Assembly (NCBI RefSeq): GCF_011752565.1
Contig: NZ_VWXK01000023.1
Location: 35,221 to 99,220, forward strand
Source of the DNA: Pantoea sp. Ap-967
Lineage (GTDB): Bacteria > Pseudomonadota > Gammaproteobacteria > Pseudomonadales > Pseudomonadaceae
Length of the DNA stretch: 64,000 nucleotides
Direction of reading: 5' to 3'
Part shown: in pieces, positions 32,615-41,445 of the stretch
How the letters are laid out: each line of letters begins with the position of its first letter
Position numbering within the stretch: position 1 is the stretch's first letter
Translations under genes and position numbers: made by a program
The notes under the pieces: generated by a model
Database searches by the model: none
What the model saw: only the letters and a program-made list of their open reading frames with translations
What the model was told of the DNA's origin: nothing

Positions 32615-34240
32615 TCAGGTCCGGAACCGCGCCACCAGGCCATTCAAATCAACCGCAAGGCGCGACAGCTCGGCACTCGCCGCGCTGGTTTGATGCGCCC
32701 CGGTGGCGCTCTGCACCGACAGGTCGTTGATGTTCACCAGGTTGCGGTCCACTTCGCGGGCCACCTGGGCTTGCTCCTCCGCCGCGCTGGCGATCACCAG
32801 GTTACGTTCGTTGATCTGCGCCACCGCCCCGGCGATGGTGTCCAGCGCCATGCCGGCGCCCTTGGCGATGTTCAGCGTCGACTCGGCGCGCTCGGTGCTG
32901 GTGCGCATCGACTCCACGGCCTCTTCGGTGCCGCCCTGGATGCTGCCGATCATGCGCTCGATCTCGCTGGTCGACTGCTGGGTGCGATGGGCCAGTGCCC
33001 GCACTTCATCGGCCACCACGGCAAAGCCACGGCCCGCCTCACCGGCACGCGCCGCTTCGATCGCCGCGTTCAGGGCCAGCAGGTTGGTCTGGTCGGCCAG
33101 GCCACGGATCACGTCGAGCACCTTGCCGATGTCGCGCGACTGCTCAGCCAGGTGGGTAATCAGCTTGGCGGTGGCCTGCACATCACCGCTCATGCGCTCG
33201 ATGGCGCCGACGGTTTCCATCACCAGGTCACGGCCATCGCCTGCCGAACGGCTGGCTTCGCTGGAGGCTTCGGAGGTGCTGACGGCATTGCGCGCCACCT
33301 CTTCAACGGCGCTGGTCATTTCGGTAACCGCCGTGGCGGCCTGTTCGATCTCGTTGTTCTGCTGCTGCAGGCCACGGGCACTTTCGTCGGTGACGCAGTT
33401 CAGCTCCTCGGCCGCCGAGGCCAGCTGGGTGGCGGAGCCGGCAATCAGCTGCAGGGTGTCGCGCAGCTTGTCCTGCATGCGGGCCATGGCGCGCAGCAGG
33501 CGTGCCGCTTCGTCGGTGCCTTCGGCGCGGATCACCTGGGTCAGGTCGCCATCGGCGATCTGCTCGGCGGCCTGCAGGGCTTCGTCGATTGGCTTGACGA
33601 TGCTGCGGGTCAGCAGGAAGGCGCAGAGGAAGGTCAGCACGGCGGCAGCGACCAGCAAGCCGATGACCAAGGCGAAGGCGGTGGCGTACTGGCTGGCGGC
33701 GGTCTGGTTGGTGTCGCGGGTCTGGTCGGTGTTGATCTGCACCAGGGTGTCCATGACCTTGTTGATCTGGTCGGAGTTGGCCAGCAGGTCGTTGTTCAGC
33801 AGGTTGCGCAGGCCGTCCACATCACCGGCCTGGCTCAGGGTGCGCATGCGCGACTCCAGCTGGCGGTACTGGGCGAGCAACTGGCCGAACTGCTCGAACG
33901 CTGCCTTTTCGTCCGCGGCGGTCACCAGCGGCTCATAGGCGCGGCGCGCGCGGTCGATCTGGGCATTGCGCTCGTCCAGCAGGCGCAGGGTGTCGCGCTG
34001 GGTTTCCGGCTCGCGGTTGAGCAACAGGCGGTAAGACAGGGTGCGCATGCGCAGGTTGAGCGCGGTCAGCTCGTCGAGGGTCTTGATGCTGGGCACGCTG
34101 ACTTCTTCGATGACCACGCCGGCCTGTCGGATGTTGCCCATTTGCACGAGCGAGAAGATACCGAGGCCGAGCATGATCACGCCGATCAGGGCGAACCCGA
34201 GCAACGCGCGCGGGGCGATGTTCATGTTGCGTAGAGACAT
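32615..34240 (-). CDS. Methyl-accepting chemotaxis protein, 4-helix-bundle sensor
   Basis: 541 aa chemoreceptor. First membrane helix about 12-32 (LLGFALIGVIMLGLGIFSLV). The periplasmic domain of about 150 residues is helical and matches the 4HB_MCP type (IRQAGVVIEEVSVPSIKTLD, LNNDLLANSDQINKVMDTLV). Second membrane helix about 188-212. HAMP (RSIVKPIDEALQAAEQIADG) and signalling domain with the hairpin tip LADQTNLLALNAAIEAARAG follow. The ligand is unknown; the place next to gbcB raises the possibility of a betaine-related compound, but that is only a guess. Confidence 0.9.
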   Translation of the reverse strand: MSLRNMNIAPRALLGFALIGVIMLGLGIFSLVQMGNIRQAGVVIEEVSVPSIKTLDELTALNLRMRTLSYRLLLNREPETQRDTLRLLDERNAQIDRARRAYEPLVTAADEKAAFEQFGQLLAQYRQLESRMRTLSQAGDVDGLRNLLNNDLLANSDQINKVMDTLVQINTDQTRDTNQTAASQYATAFALVIGLLVAAAVLTFLCAFLLTRSIVKPIDEALQAAEQIADGDLTQVIRAEGTDEAARLLRAMARMQDKLRDTLQLIAGSATQLASAAEELNCVTDESARGLQQQNNEIEQAATAVTEMTSAVEEVARNAVSTSEASSEASRSAGDGRDLVMETVGAIERMSGDVQATAKLITHLAEQSRDIGKVLDVIRGLADQTNLLALNAAIEAARAGEAGRGFAVVADEVRALAHRTQQSTSEIERMIGSIQGGTEEAVESMRTSTERAESTLNIAKGAGMALDTIAGAVAQINERNLVIASAAEEQAQVAREVDRNLVNINDLSVQSATGAHQTSAASAELSRLAVDLNGLVARFRT

Positions 34241-34517
34241 GGGAAAGAGTCCAGGCAGGGGAGAGGGGGCGCGCGGTCCGTGCGACGAAATAAGACCTGC
34301 CTGTCTATCGGTCGTGACCGGCCAGTCTTGAGGCTGATAGCGAAAAAATGTGAGGTAGCTATCTATTTACCTGACCGGCGGTTGACCCAGGTCGGAACAA
34401 GGGGGCCGATACCCTGTCAATCTGCGGGTTAGAAACCTTGTAAATCCGATATTTAATGGCGGGGGCTCACACTTTTCTTTATCGTGTGCGACCTTTGCAA
34501 CAACCCGAGATAGACCC

Positions 34518-34748
34518 ATGCTGGAAGCCTCCCTGAATCAAATCGAGCAACTGGTCAGCGACCTGATGCAGAAAAACGCTCAACTCACCGAGCAGAACAC
34601 CGCCCTGGGCCAAGAACTGGCCCAGGCCAAGGAAGAAAACGAAACCCTGCAGCTGTCGCTGATGGAGCAGGAAGAGAAGAACGGCAGCACCGCTGCACGC
34701 CTGCAAGCCTTGGTTGATCGCGCCAGCGCAGGCGTCGCCAACGCATGA
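34518..34748 (+). CDS. TIGR02449-like small coiled-coil protein
   Basis: 76 aa, almost entirely coiled coil (SLNQIEQLVSDLMQKNAQLT, LGQELAQAKEENETLQLSLM). It resembles the TIGR02449 / ZapB-like small protein found directly upstream of zapA in Pseudomonas. Its ATGA overlap with the next gene means translational coupling. A partner role in the division ring is inferred from this pairing. Confidence 0.78.
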   Translation: MLEASLNQIEQLVSDLMQKNAQLTEQNTALGQELAQAKEENETLQLSLMEQEEKNGSTAARLQALVDRASAGVANA

Positions 34749-35047
34749 GACTGCAAGCGCAGCCGATCAATGTCGTGTCGATCCTCGGCATCGATTATTC
34801 GATCAAGGCGCCCGAGGGCCAGGAAGACACCCTGGCCCAGGCAGTGCGGATGCTCAACACCGCGCTGAACGAAACCAAGCGCCAGTACCCGACCCTGATC
34901 GGTGACAAGCTGCTGGTGCTGGCCGCGCTGAACCTGTGTTCCCGGCAGGTTGAACTGCAGAAGGAACACCAGCAGACCCTGGAGCGCACCCAGGCGCAAA
35001 TCGACGCCACGGTGGATGCGATCGTTCGGACCATTGCCGAACAGTAG
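34745..35047 (+). CDS. zapA: ZapA-like cell division protein
   Basis: 100 aa with the ZapA N-terminal fold (INVVSILGIDYSIKAPEGQE, LAQAVRMLNTALNETKR) and C-terminal helix (LVLAALNLCSRQVELQKEHQ). ZapA bundles FtsZ filaments. The usual Pseudomonas zapA is followed by 6S RNA and 5-formyl-THF cyclo-ligase; here neither follows, and the pair sits between two chemoreceptors. This may therefore be a second copy. Starts inside the stop codon of the previous gene. Confidence 0.8.
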   Translation: MRLQAQPINVVSILGIDYSIKAPEGQEDTLAQAVRMLNTALNETKRQYPTLIGDKLLVLAALNLCSRQVELQKEHQQTLERTQAQIDATVDAIVRTIAEQ

Positions 35048-35068
35048 CAGCCTGATGCTCGGATACCT

Positions 35069-35094
35069 GTGGGAGCGGGCTTGCCCGCTCCCAC
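35069..35094 (+). terminator. REP-type hairpin after zapA-like gene
   Basis: Perfect 12-bp stem GTGGGAGCGGGC / GCCCGCTCCCAC with a 2-base loop, 22 bp after the stop. No T-run. Likely 3' end of the zapA-like transcript. Confidence 0.65.
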
Positions 35095-35186
35095 ATGATC
35101 GGCGCAGTTGTCGCAGATCACTGGATTAACTGAATACGCAAGTGTATACACTTTCCGCAAAACAATAATGAGCGGGGAGCATGGGC

Positions 35187-37124
35187 ATGCGTATCTGGCG
35201 TAAGGGCATCCAGTGGCAATTGATCGCGAGCATGGGCGCTGCCCTGTTGGCAAGCATCCTGGTGGTGGTGGTCATCTTCACGGTGGCGCTCAACCGCCTC
35301 ACCGAGCGTTACCTGGTGGACACGGCCTTGCCGGCCAGCATCGAAGCCATCCGCAACGACATCGAGCGCATGCTCGGCCAACCGCTGACAGCGGCCGCCG
35401 ACATTGCCGGCAACACCTTGCTGCGCGACTGGCTCGCCGCTGGCGAAGACCCCGCCCAGGCCCCGCAATTTCTCGAGTACCTGCAGGCTGCCAAGCAGCG
35501 CAACCACGCCTTCACGGCCATGTTCGCCGCCCCTGCAACGGGCCACTACTACCACGAGAACGGCCTGGACCGAACCCTCAGCCGCGCCAACCCCAAGGAC
35601 GCATGGTTCTACGGCTACATCGACGGCGGCGCCGAGCGCCAGGTGAACATCGACATCGATGGCGCCACGGGCGAGCTGGCGCTGTTCATCAACTACCGCG
35701 TGGAAAAGGCCGGCAAGCTGGTTGGCGTGGCCGGCATGGGCTTGCGCATGACCGAGCTGTCGAAGCTGATTCACGACTTCAGCTTCGGTGAGCAGGGCAA
35801 GGTGCTGCTGGTGCGCAACGACGGGCTGATCCAGGTGCACCCGGACGCAGCGCTCAGCGGCAAGCGCCAGTTAAGCGAAGACATCGGTACGCAAGCGTCC
35901 CAGGCCGTAATGGGCCAGGGCGAGCAACTGCGCAGCGCGCATTTCACTCGTAATGGTGAAGATTACCTGGCCCTGGGGCTGCCCCTGCGTGATTTGAACT
36001 GGACCCTGGTGGCCGAAGTGCCCGAGGCGCAGATTTATGCACAGATGCGCCAGGCCGTTTCGCTTACCAGCCTGATCGGCGGCGGCGTGGCGCTGCTGTC
36101 GCTGCTGCTGGTGGTGCTGTTGGCCCGTGGCCTGGTGCGGCCGATTCGCCGCGTGACCACCGCCTTGGTGCAGATCGGCAGCGGTGCCGGCGACCTCAGC
36201 CACCGCCTGGACGATTCACGCCAGGATGAGCTGGGCGACCTGGCCCGCGGCTTCAACCGCTTCCTCGACAGCCAGCGGGCGTTGATTGGCGAGGTGCTGC
36301 GCACCACCGAACGCCTGCACCGGGCGGTGGAGCAGGTAACCCAGGTGGTGGACAACACCGCCGAGCGCTCGGGCCGCCAGCAGGAAATGACCGAAATGGT
36401 CGCCACCGCCGTGCATGAGATGGGCCTCACCGTGCAGGACATCGCCCGCAATGCCGGCGACGCGGCCCTGGCCTCGCAAACGGCGCGGGAAGAGGCCGTG
36501 CAGGCCCGCGAAGTGGTGCGGCGCTCGGTGCAGGGCATCGAGGGCATGTCGGGCGACATTGGCAAGGCAGCTGACGCGGTAGGCCAGCTGGCCGAGGAAG
36601 TCGCCTCGATCGACCAGGTATTGGCGGTGATTCGCAGCATTTCCGAACAAACCAACCTGCTGGCGCTGAACGCCGCCATCGAGGCGGCCAGGGCAGGGGA
36701 GATGGGCCGTGGCTTTGCCGTGGTGGCCGATGAAGTGCGCACCCTGGCCCGGCGCACGCAGCTTTCCACCGATGAGGTGCAGCAGATGATTCAGCGCCTC
36801 AAGCACGGGGCGGGGTCAGCGGTGAGTTCGATGCAGGCGGGGCAGCAGGCCACGGGCAGTGGGGTGGAATCGAGCCAGCGTACTGGGGCGTCGCTGGGTG
36901 CCATTACCGAGCAGGTCGAGCACATCAGCGACATGAACCAGCAGGTGGCCACTGCGACCGAGGAGCAGTCGGCGGTGACCGAGGAAATCAACCGCACGGT
37001 GCAGGGGATTTCCGACCTGGCCAGGGAAACCGCTGCCGAGGTGCAGGGCTGCCGCGAGCAGTGCCAGGCCCTGCGTGGCCTGGCCGACGATTTGGCGCGG
37101 CAGATGGGTGGGTTCAGGCTGTAG
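35187..37124 (+). CDS. mcpH: Methyl-accepting chemotaxis protein, dCache sensor (McpH-like)
   Basis: 645 aa chemoreceptor with a large periplasmic double-Cache domain (about 35-275; DAWFYGYIDGGAERQVNIDI, GVAGMGLRMTELSKLIHDFS, DGLIQVHPD) between two membrane helices (about 10-32 and 286-308). HAMP and a signalling domain with tip SEQTNLLALNAAIEAARAG follow. Position between the zapA-like pair and ltaE and the domain layout match McpH of P. putida KT2440, the purine chemoreceptor; the ligand is not proven here. ATG 35187 is chosen because GGGGAG lies 8 bases before it; ATG 35181 is too close. Confidence 0.85.
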   Translation: MRIWRKGIQWQLIASMGAALLASILVVVVIFTVALNRLTERYLVDTALPASIEAIRNDIERMLGQPLTAAADIAGNTLLRDWLAAGEDPAQAPQFLEYLQAAKQRNHAFTAMFAAPATGHYYHENGLDRTLSRANPKDAWFYGYIDGGAERQVNIDIDGATGELALFINYRVEKAGKLVGVAGMGLRMTELSKLIHDFSFGEQGKVLLVRNDGLIQVHPDAALSGKRQLSEDIGTQASQAVMGQGEQLRSAHFTRNGEDYLALGLPLRDLNWTLVAEVPEAQIYAQMRQAVSLTSLIGGGVALLSLLLVVLLARGLVRPIRRVTTALVQIGSGAGDLSHRLDDSRQDELGDLARGFNRFLDSQRALIGEVLRTTERLHRAVEQVTQVVDNTAERSGRQQEMTEMVATAVHEMGLTVQDIARNAGDAALASQTAREEAVQAREVVRRSVQGIEGMSGDIGKAADAVGQLAEEVASIDQVLAVIRSISEQTNLLALNAAIEAARAGEMGRGFAVVADEVRTLARRTQLSTDEVQQMIQRLKHGAGSAVSSMQAGQQATGSGVESSQRTGASLGAITEQVEHISDMNQQVATATEEQSAVTEEINRTVQGISDLARETAAEVQGCREQCQALRGLADDLARQMGGFRL

Positions 37125-37130
37125 CATGCA

Positions 37131-37198
37131 ATTCGCGAGCTACGCTCGCTCCTACCAGGGATTGCGTACCCCGGTAGGAGCGAGCGCAGCTCGCGAAT
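37131..37198. repeat. REP pair (GCGAGC class)
   Basis: ATTCGCGAGCTACGCTCGCT and its inverted partner around a 17-base spacer, in the 82-bp gap between convergent mcpH and ltaE. Likely shared transcription end. Confidence 0.9.
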
Positions 37199-37206
37199 GC
37201 GCCCTG

Positions 37207-38247
37207 TCAGGCGCTGACGATGCTGCGGATATCCGCCGCCAGCTCGCGCACCCGCTCTTGCTCGGTATCCCACGAACACATGAACCGCGCCCCACCACTG
37301 CCAATGAAGGTATAGAACCGCCAGCCCTTGCCACGCAGCGCTTCAATGGCGTGCTCCGGCATCTGCAGGAACACCCCGTTGGCCTCCACCGGGAACATCA
37401 GCTGCACCCCAGGCAGGTCGCTCACCAGCGACGCCAGCAACTGCGCACACTGGTTGGCATGATTGCCATACCGTAGCCAGGCACCACCCTCCAGCAGCCC
37501 GACCCACGGCGCCGACAGGAAGCGCATTTTCGACGCCAGCTGCCCGGCCTGCTTGCAGCGGTAGTCGAAGTCCTCGGCCAGTTGGCGATTGAAGAACAGA
37601 ATCGCCTCGCCCACCGCCATGCCGTTCTTGGTGCCGCCAAAGCACAGCACATCCACGCCGGCCTTCCAGGTGAGTTCAGCCGGGCTGCAGCCGAGGAAGG
37701 CGCAGGCATTGGTGAAGCGTGCGCCGTCCATGTGCAGGTTCAGGCCCAGCTCCTTGCAAGTGGCGCTGATCGCCTTGAGCTCGTCGGGGCGGTAAACGGT
37801 GCCCACTTCGGTGGCCTGGGTGAGGGTGACCACCCGTGGCTTGGGGTAGTGGATGTCCTGGCGCTTGAGCGCCACTTCGCGGATCGACTCGGGCGTGAGC
37901 TTGCCGTTGACGCTGGGCGCGGTGAGCAGCTTGGAGCCGTTGGAGAAGAACTCCGGCGCGCCGCACTCGTCGGTTTCGACGTGGGCGGTTTCCGAGCAGA
38001 TCACGCTGTGGTAGCTCTGGCACAGCGAGGCCAGGGCCAGGGAGTTGGCGGCGGTGCCGTTGAAGGCGAAGAACACCTCGCAGTCGGTTTCGAACAGCTG
38101 GCGGAAGTATTCCGACGCCCGCTCGGTCCATTGGTCGTCGCCGTAGGCACGGTCGTGGCCATGGTTGGCCTTTTCCATCGCGGCCCAGGCTTCGGGGCAG
38201 ATGCCGGAATAGTTGTCGCTGGCGAATTGTTGGCTCTTATCTGTCAT
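37207..38247 (-). CDS. ltaE: Low-specificity L-threonine aldolase
   Basis: 346 aa PLP enzyme of the beta-eliminating lyase fold that cleaves threonine and allo-threonine to glycine and acetaldehyde. Recognisable segments are FAFNGTAANSLALAS, ETAHVETDECGAPEF, LHMDGARFTNA and the PLP-lysine site LCFGGTKNGMAVGEAI. It sits divergent from glyA, so glycine/serine interconversion genes cluster here. Start ATG 38247. Confidence 0.92.
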   Translation of the reverse strand: MTDKSQQFASDNYSGICPEAWAAMEKANHGHDRAYGDDQWTERASEYFRQLFETDCEVFFAFNGTAANSLALASLCQSYHSVICSETAHVETDECGAPEFFSNGSKLLTAPSVNGKLTPESIREVALKRQDIHYPKPRVVTLTQATEVGTVYRPDELKAISATCKELGLNLHMDGARFTNACAFLGCSPAELTWKAGVDVLCFGGTKNGMAVGEAILFFNRQLAEDFDYRCKQAGQLASKMRFLSAPWVGLLEGGAWLRYGNHANQCAQLLASLVSDLPGVQLMFPVEANGVFLQMPEHAIEALRGKGWRFYTFIGSGGARFMCSWDTEQERVRELAADIRSIVSA

Positions 38248-38575
38248 GACACTGTCCTGTGAACGACGCAGAACAGCACTCTAAACCATCGCTTTGGCGG
38301 TTGCCTATACAAGCTGTGCATGGGCTGATTTCAGTGTTGTTTGTGCTGGCCTTTTCGCGGGGCAAGCCCGCGCCTACAAGGCCCGCGCGCCCAGGTTCCC
38401 TGTAGGAGCGGGCTTGCCCCGCGAAAAGGCCGGCCCTGAGAACACAAACCCAATGTCGTAAACGCGCCATTGCAAGGCGTGCGCAGGCATCTGACCCGCC
38501 CGTGCCAGTCATAACATCGCCACAAAGGGCCACAGTGCCCCACGACAAAAAACGATCGCTGCCGGGAGAGACACG
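38248..38575. promoter_or_regulatory. Divergent ltaE / glyA intergenic region
   Basis: 328 bp. The middle is occupied by a REP pair (38352-38431); the rest should hold the promoters of ltaE and of the glyA-soxBDAG operon. In P. aeruginosa the sarcosine-responsive SouR acts on this promoter; its site was not identified. glyA has a GGGAGAG ribosome site. Confidence 0.45.
38352..38431. repeat. REP pair (GCGGGC class)
   Basis: CTTTTCGCGGGGCAAGCCCG with inverted partner GGGCTTGCCCCGCGAAAAGG, spacer of about 25 bases. One arm carries GCGCCTAC in place of GCTCCTAC. Confidence 0.9.
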
Positions 38576-39829
38576 ATGTTCAGCAAGCAAGACCAGATCC
38601 AGGGTTATGACGACGCACTGCTGGCGGCGATGAATGCCGAAGAACAGCGCCAGGAAGATCACATCGAGCTGATCGCCTCGGAGAACTACACCTCCAAGCG
38701 CGTGATGCAGGCCCAAGGCAGCGGCCTGACCAACAAGTACGCCGAAGGCTACCCAGGCAAGCGCTACTACGGTGGCTGCGAGCACGTCGACAAGGTTGAA
38801 GCCCTGGCCATCGAGCGCGCCAAGCAACTGTTCGGCGCCGACTACGCCAACGTTCAGCCGCACTCCGGCTCCTCGGCCAACGGCGCGGTGTACCTGGCCC
38901 TGCTGCAGGCCGGCGACACCATCCTGGGCATGAGCCTGGCCCACGGCGGCCACCTGACCCACGGCGCCAAAGTGTCGTCCTCGGGCAAGCTGTACAACGC
39001 CGTGCAGTACGGCATCGACACCAACACCGGCCTGATCGACTACGACGAAGTCGAGCGCCTGGCCGTCGAGCACAAGCCGAAGATGATCGTCGCCGGCTTC
39101 TCGGCCTACTCCAAAACCCTCGACTTCCCACGCTTCCGCGCCATCGCCGACAAGGTCGGTGCGCTGCTGTTCGTCGACATGGCCCACGTTGCCGGCCTGG
39201 TTGCCGCTGGCCTGTACCCGAACCCGATTCCATTCGCCGACGTGGTCACCACCACCACCCACAAGACCCTGCGCGGCCCACGTGGTGGCCTGATCCTGGC
39301 CAAGTCCAACGAAGAGATCGAGAAAAAGCTCAACGCCGCCGTATTCCCTGGCGCCCAGGGCGGCCCGCTGATGCACGTGATCGCCGCCAAGGCGGTGTGC
39401 TTCAAGGAAGCGCTGGAGCCTGAGTTCAAGAGCTACCAGAAACAAGTCATCGAAAACGCCCAGGCCATGGCCCAGGTATTCATCGACCGCGGCTACGACG
39501 TGGTGTCCGGTGGCACCGACAACCACCTGTTCCTGGTCAGCCTGATTCGCCAGGGCCTGACCGGCAAGGATGCCGACGCAGCCCTGGGCCGCGCGCACAT
39601 CACCGTGAACAAGAACGCCGTGCCGAACGACCCACAGTCGCCGTTCGTGACCTCGGGCCTGCGCATCGGCACCCCGGCTGTCACCACCCGTGGCTTCAAG
39701 GTTGCCCAGTGCGTGGCGCTGGCCGGCTGGATCTGCGACATCCTCGACAACCTGGGTGATGCCGACGTTGAAGCCGATGTGGCGAAGAACGTCGCGGCCC
39801 TGTGCGCAGATTTCCCTGTATACCGCTGA
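38576..39829 (+). CDS. glyA: Serine hydroxymethyltransferase
   Basis: 417 aa PLP enzyme converting glycine plus 5,10-methylene-THF to serine. Conserved motifs: HIELIASENYTSKRVMQAQG, GKRYYGGCEHVDKVE, MSLAHGGHLTHGAKV, and the PLP lysine in VVTTTTHKTLRGPRGG. It heads the sarcosine oxidase operon, 15 bp before soxB. It uses the methylene-THF and glycine made by SoxBDAG, forming serine for SdaB. Confidence 0.95.
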   Translation: MFSKQDQIQGYDDALLAAMNAEEQRQEDHIELIASENYTSKRVMQAQGSGLTNKYAEGYPGKRYYGGCEHVDKVEALAIERAKQLFGADYANVQPHSGSSANGAVYLALLQAGDTILGMSLAHGGHLTHGAKVSSSGKLYNAVQYGIDTNTGLIDYDEVERLAVEHKPKMIVAGFSAYSKTLDFPRFRAIADKVGALLFVDMAHVAGLVAAGLYPNPIPFADVVTTTTHKTLRGPRGGLILAKSNEEIEKKLNAAVFPGAQGGPLMHVIAAKAVCFKEALEPEFKSYQKQVIENAQAMAQVFIDRGYDVVSGGTDNHLFLVSLIRQGLTGKDADAALGRAHITVNKNAVPNDPQSPFVTSGLRIGTPAVTTRGFKVAQCVALAGWICDILDNLGDADVEADVAKNVAALCADFPVYR

Positions 39830-39844
39830 GTGGAGTCACACACC

Positions 39845-41095
39845 ATGCAACGTTACTCGGGCTTCGGCCTTTTCAAGCACTCCCTCAGCCACCACGAGAA
39901 CTGGCAGCGCATGTGGCGCACGCCAACCCCTAAAAAGGTCTACGACGTGGTCATCGTCGGCGGTGGCGGCCATGGCCTGGCCACGGCCTACTACCTGGCC
40001 AAGGAACACGGCATCACCAACGTCGCGGTGATCGAGAAGGGTTACCTGGGTGGTGGCAACACCGCCCGTAACACCACCATCGTGCGTTCCAACTACCTGT
40101 GGGACGAGTCGGCGCACCTGTACGAGCACGCCATGAAGCTGTGGGAGGGCCTGTCCCAGGACCTCAACTACAACGTGATGTTCTCCCAGCGCGGCGTCTA
40201 TAACCTGTGCCACACCCTGCAGGACATGCGTGACTCCGAGCGCCGTGTGAGCGCCAACCGCCTCAACGGCGTGGATGGCGAACTGCTCAACACCGCCCAG
40301 GTGGCGGCGGAAATCCCGTACCTGGACTGCTCCAAGAACACCCGCTACCCGATCCTCGGTGCCACCGTTCAGCGCCGCGGCGGCGTAGCCCGCCACGACG
40401 CCGTGGCCTGGGGCTTCGCCCGTGCCGCCGACGCCCTGGGCGTGGACCTGATCCAGCAAACCGAAGTGATCGGCTTCCGCAAGGAAAACGGCGCGGTCAT
40501 CGGCGTTGAAACCAACAAAGGCTTCATCGGCGCCAAGCGCGTAGGTGTGGTCACTGCCGGTAACTCGGGGCACATGGCCAAGCTGGCCGGCTTCCGCCTG
40601 CCGTTGGAATCGCACCCGCTGCAGGCACTGGTGTCGGAGCCGATCAAGCCGATCATCGACTCGGTGATCATGTCCAACGCCGTACACGGCTATATCAGCC
40701 AGTCCGACAAGGGCGACCTGGTGATCGGTGCCGGCATCGACGGCTGGGTCGGCTACGGCCAGCGCGGTTCGTACCCGGTGATCGAGCACACCCTGCAGGC
40801 CATCGTCGAGATGTTCCCGAACCTGTCGCGCGTGCGCATGAACCGCCAGTGGGGCGGCATCGTCGACACCTCGCCGGATGCCTGCCCGATCATCACCAAG
40901 ACCCCGGTCAAGAACATGTTCTTCAACTGCGGTTGGGGTACTGGCGGCTTCAAGGCAACCCCGGGCTCGGGCAACGTCTTCGCCGCAAGCCTGGCCAAGG
41001 GCGAGATGCACCCGCTGGCTGCGCCGTTCTCCATGGACCGTTTCTACAACGGCGCACTGATCGACGAACACGGCGCCGCCGCCGTCGCCCACTAA
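39845..41095 (+). CDS. soxB: Sarcosine oxidase beta subunit
   Basis: 416 aa flavoprotein subunit of heterotetrameric sarcosine oxidase. The FAD-binding motif VVIVGGGGHGLATAYYLAKE is near residue 32. The flavin-linked region has GGGNTARNTTIVRSNY and the C-terminal GWGTGGFKATPGSG. It oxidises sarcosine to glycine, H2O2 and a C1 unit. ATG 39845 is preferred to GTG 39830. It is followed after 14 bp by soxD. Confidence 0.95.
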   Translation: MQRYSGFGLFKHSLSHHENWQRMWRTPTPKKVYDVVIVGGGGHGLATAYYLAKEHGITNVAVIEKGYLGGGNTARNTTIVRSNYLWDESAHLYEHAMKLWEGLSQDLNYNVMFSQRGVYNLCHTLQDMRDSERRVSANRLNGVDGELLNTAQVAAEIPYLDCSKNTRYPILGATVQRRGGVARHDAVAWGFARAADALGVDLIQQTEVIGFRKENGAVIGVETNKGFIGAKRVGVVTAGNSGHMAKLAGFRLPLESHPLQALVSEPIKPIIDSVIMSNAVHGYISQSDKGDLVIGAGIDGWVGYGQRGSYPVIEHTLQAIVEMFPNLSRVRMNRQWGGIVDTSPDACPIITKTPVKNMFFNCGWGTGGFKATPGSGNVFAASLAKGEMHPLAAPFSMDRFYNGALIDEHGAAAVAH

Positions 41096-41109
41096 CCGGA
41101 GACACCGTC

Positions 41110-41445
41110 ATGTTGCATATTTTCTGTCCCCACTGCGGCGAGCTGCGCTCCGAAGAAGAGTTCCACGCCTCTGGCCAGGCGCACATCGCCCGCCCGCTGG
41201 ACCCTGCCGCCTGCTCCGACGAGGAGTGGGGCACCTACATGTTCTACCGTGACAACCCACGCGGGATTCACCATGAACTGTGGGACCACGTTGCCGGCTG
41301 CCGCCAGTATTTCAACGTCACCCGCGACACCGTGACCTACGAGATTCTGGAAACCTACAAGATTGGCGAGAAGCCGCAAGTGACCGCCAACGGCAAGGCC
41401 GCCAGCGCACCGTCGACCGTCAAAGGCCAAGGGGAAAAAGTATGA
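41110..41445 (+). CDS. soxD: Sarcosine oxidase delta subunit
   Basis: 111 aa zinc-binding subunit. N-terminal MLHIFCPHCGELRSEEEFHA gives the C-x2-C part of the zinc site; later ligands are in HELWDHVAGCRQYFNV. Its stop overlaps soxA by 4 bp (ATGA). Small size and order B-D-A-G are standard for the operon. Confidence 0.94.
   Translation: MLHIFCPHCGELRSEEEFHASGQAHIARPLDPAACSDEEWGTYMFYRDNPRGIHHELWDHVAGCRQYFNVTRDTVTYEILETYKIGEKPQVTANGKAASAPSTVKGQGEKV

Noticed and set aside
35048..35180. 6S RNA expected after a zapA gene
   Set aside because: Only a REP-type hairpin is present; no long rod-like RNA can be formed in the 133-bp gap.
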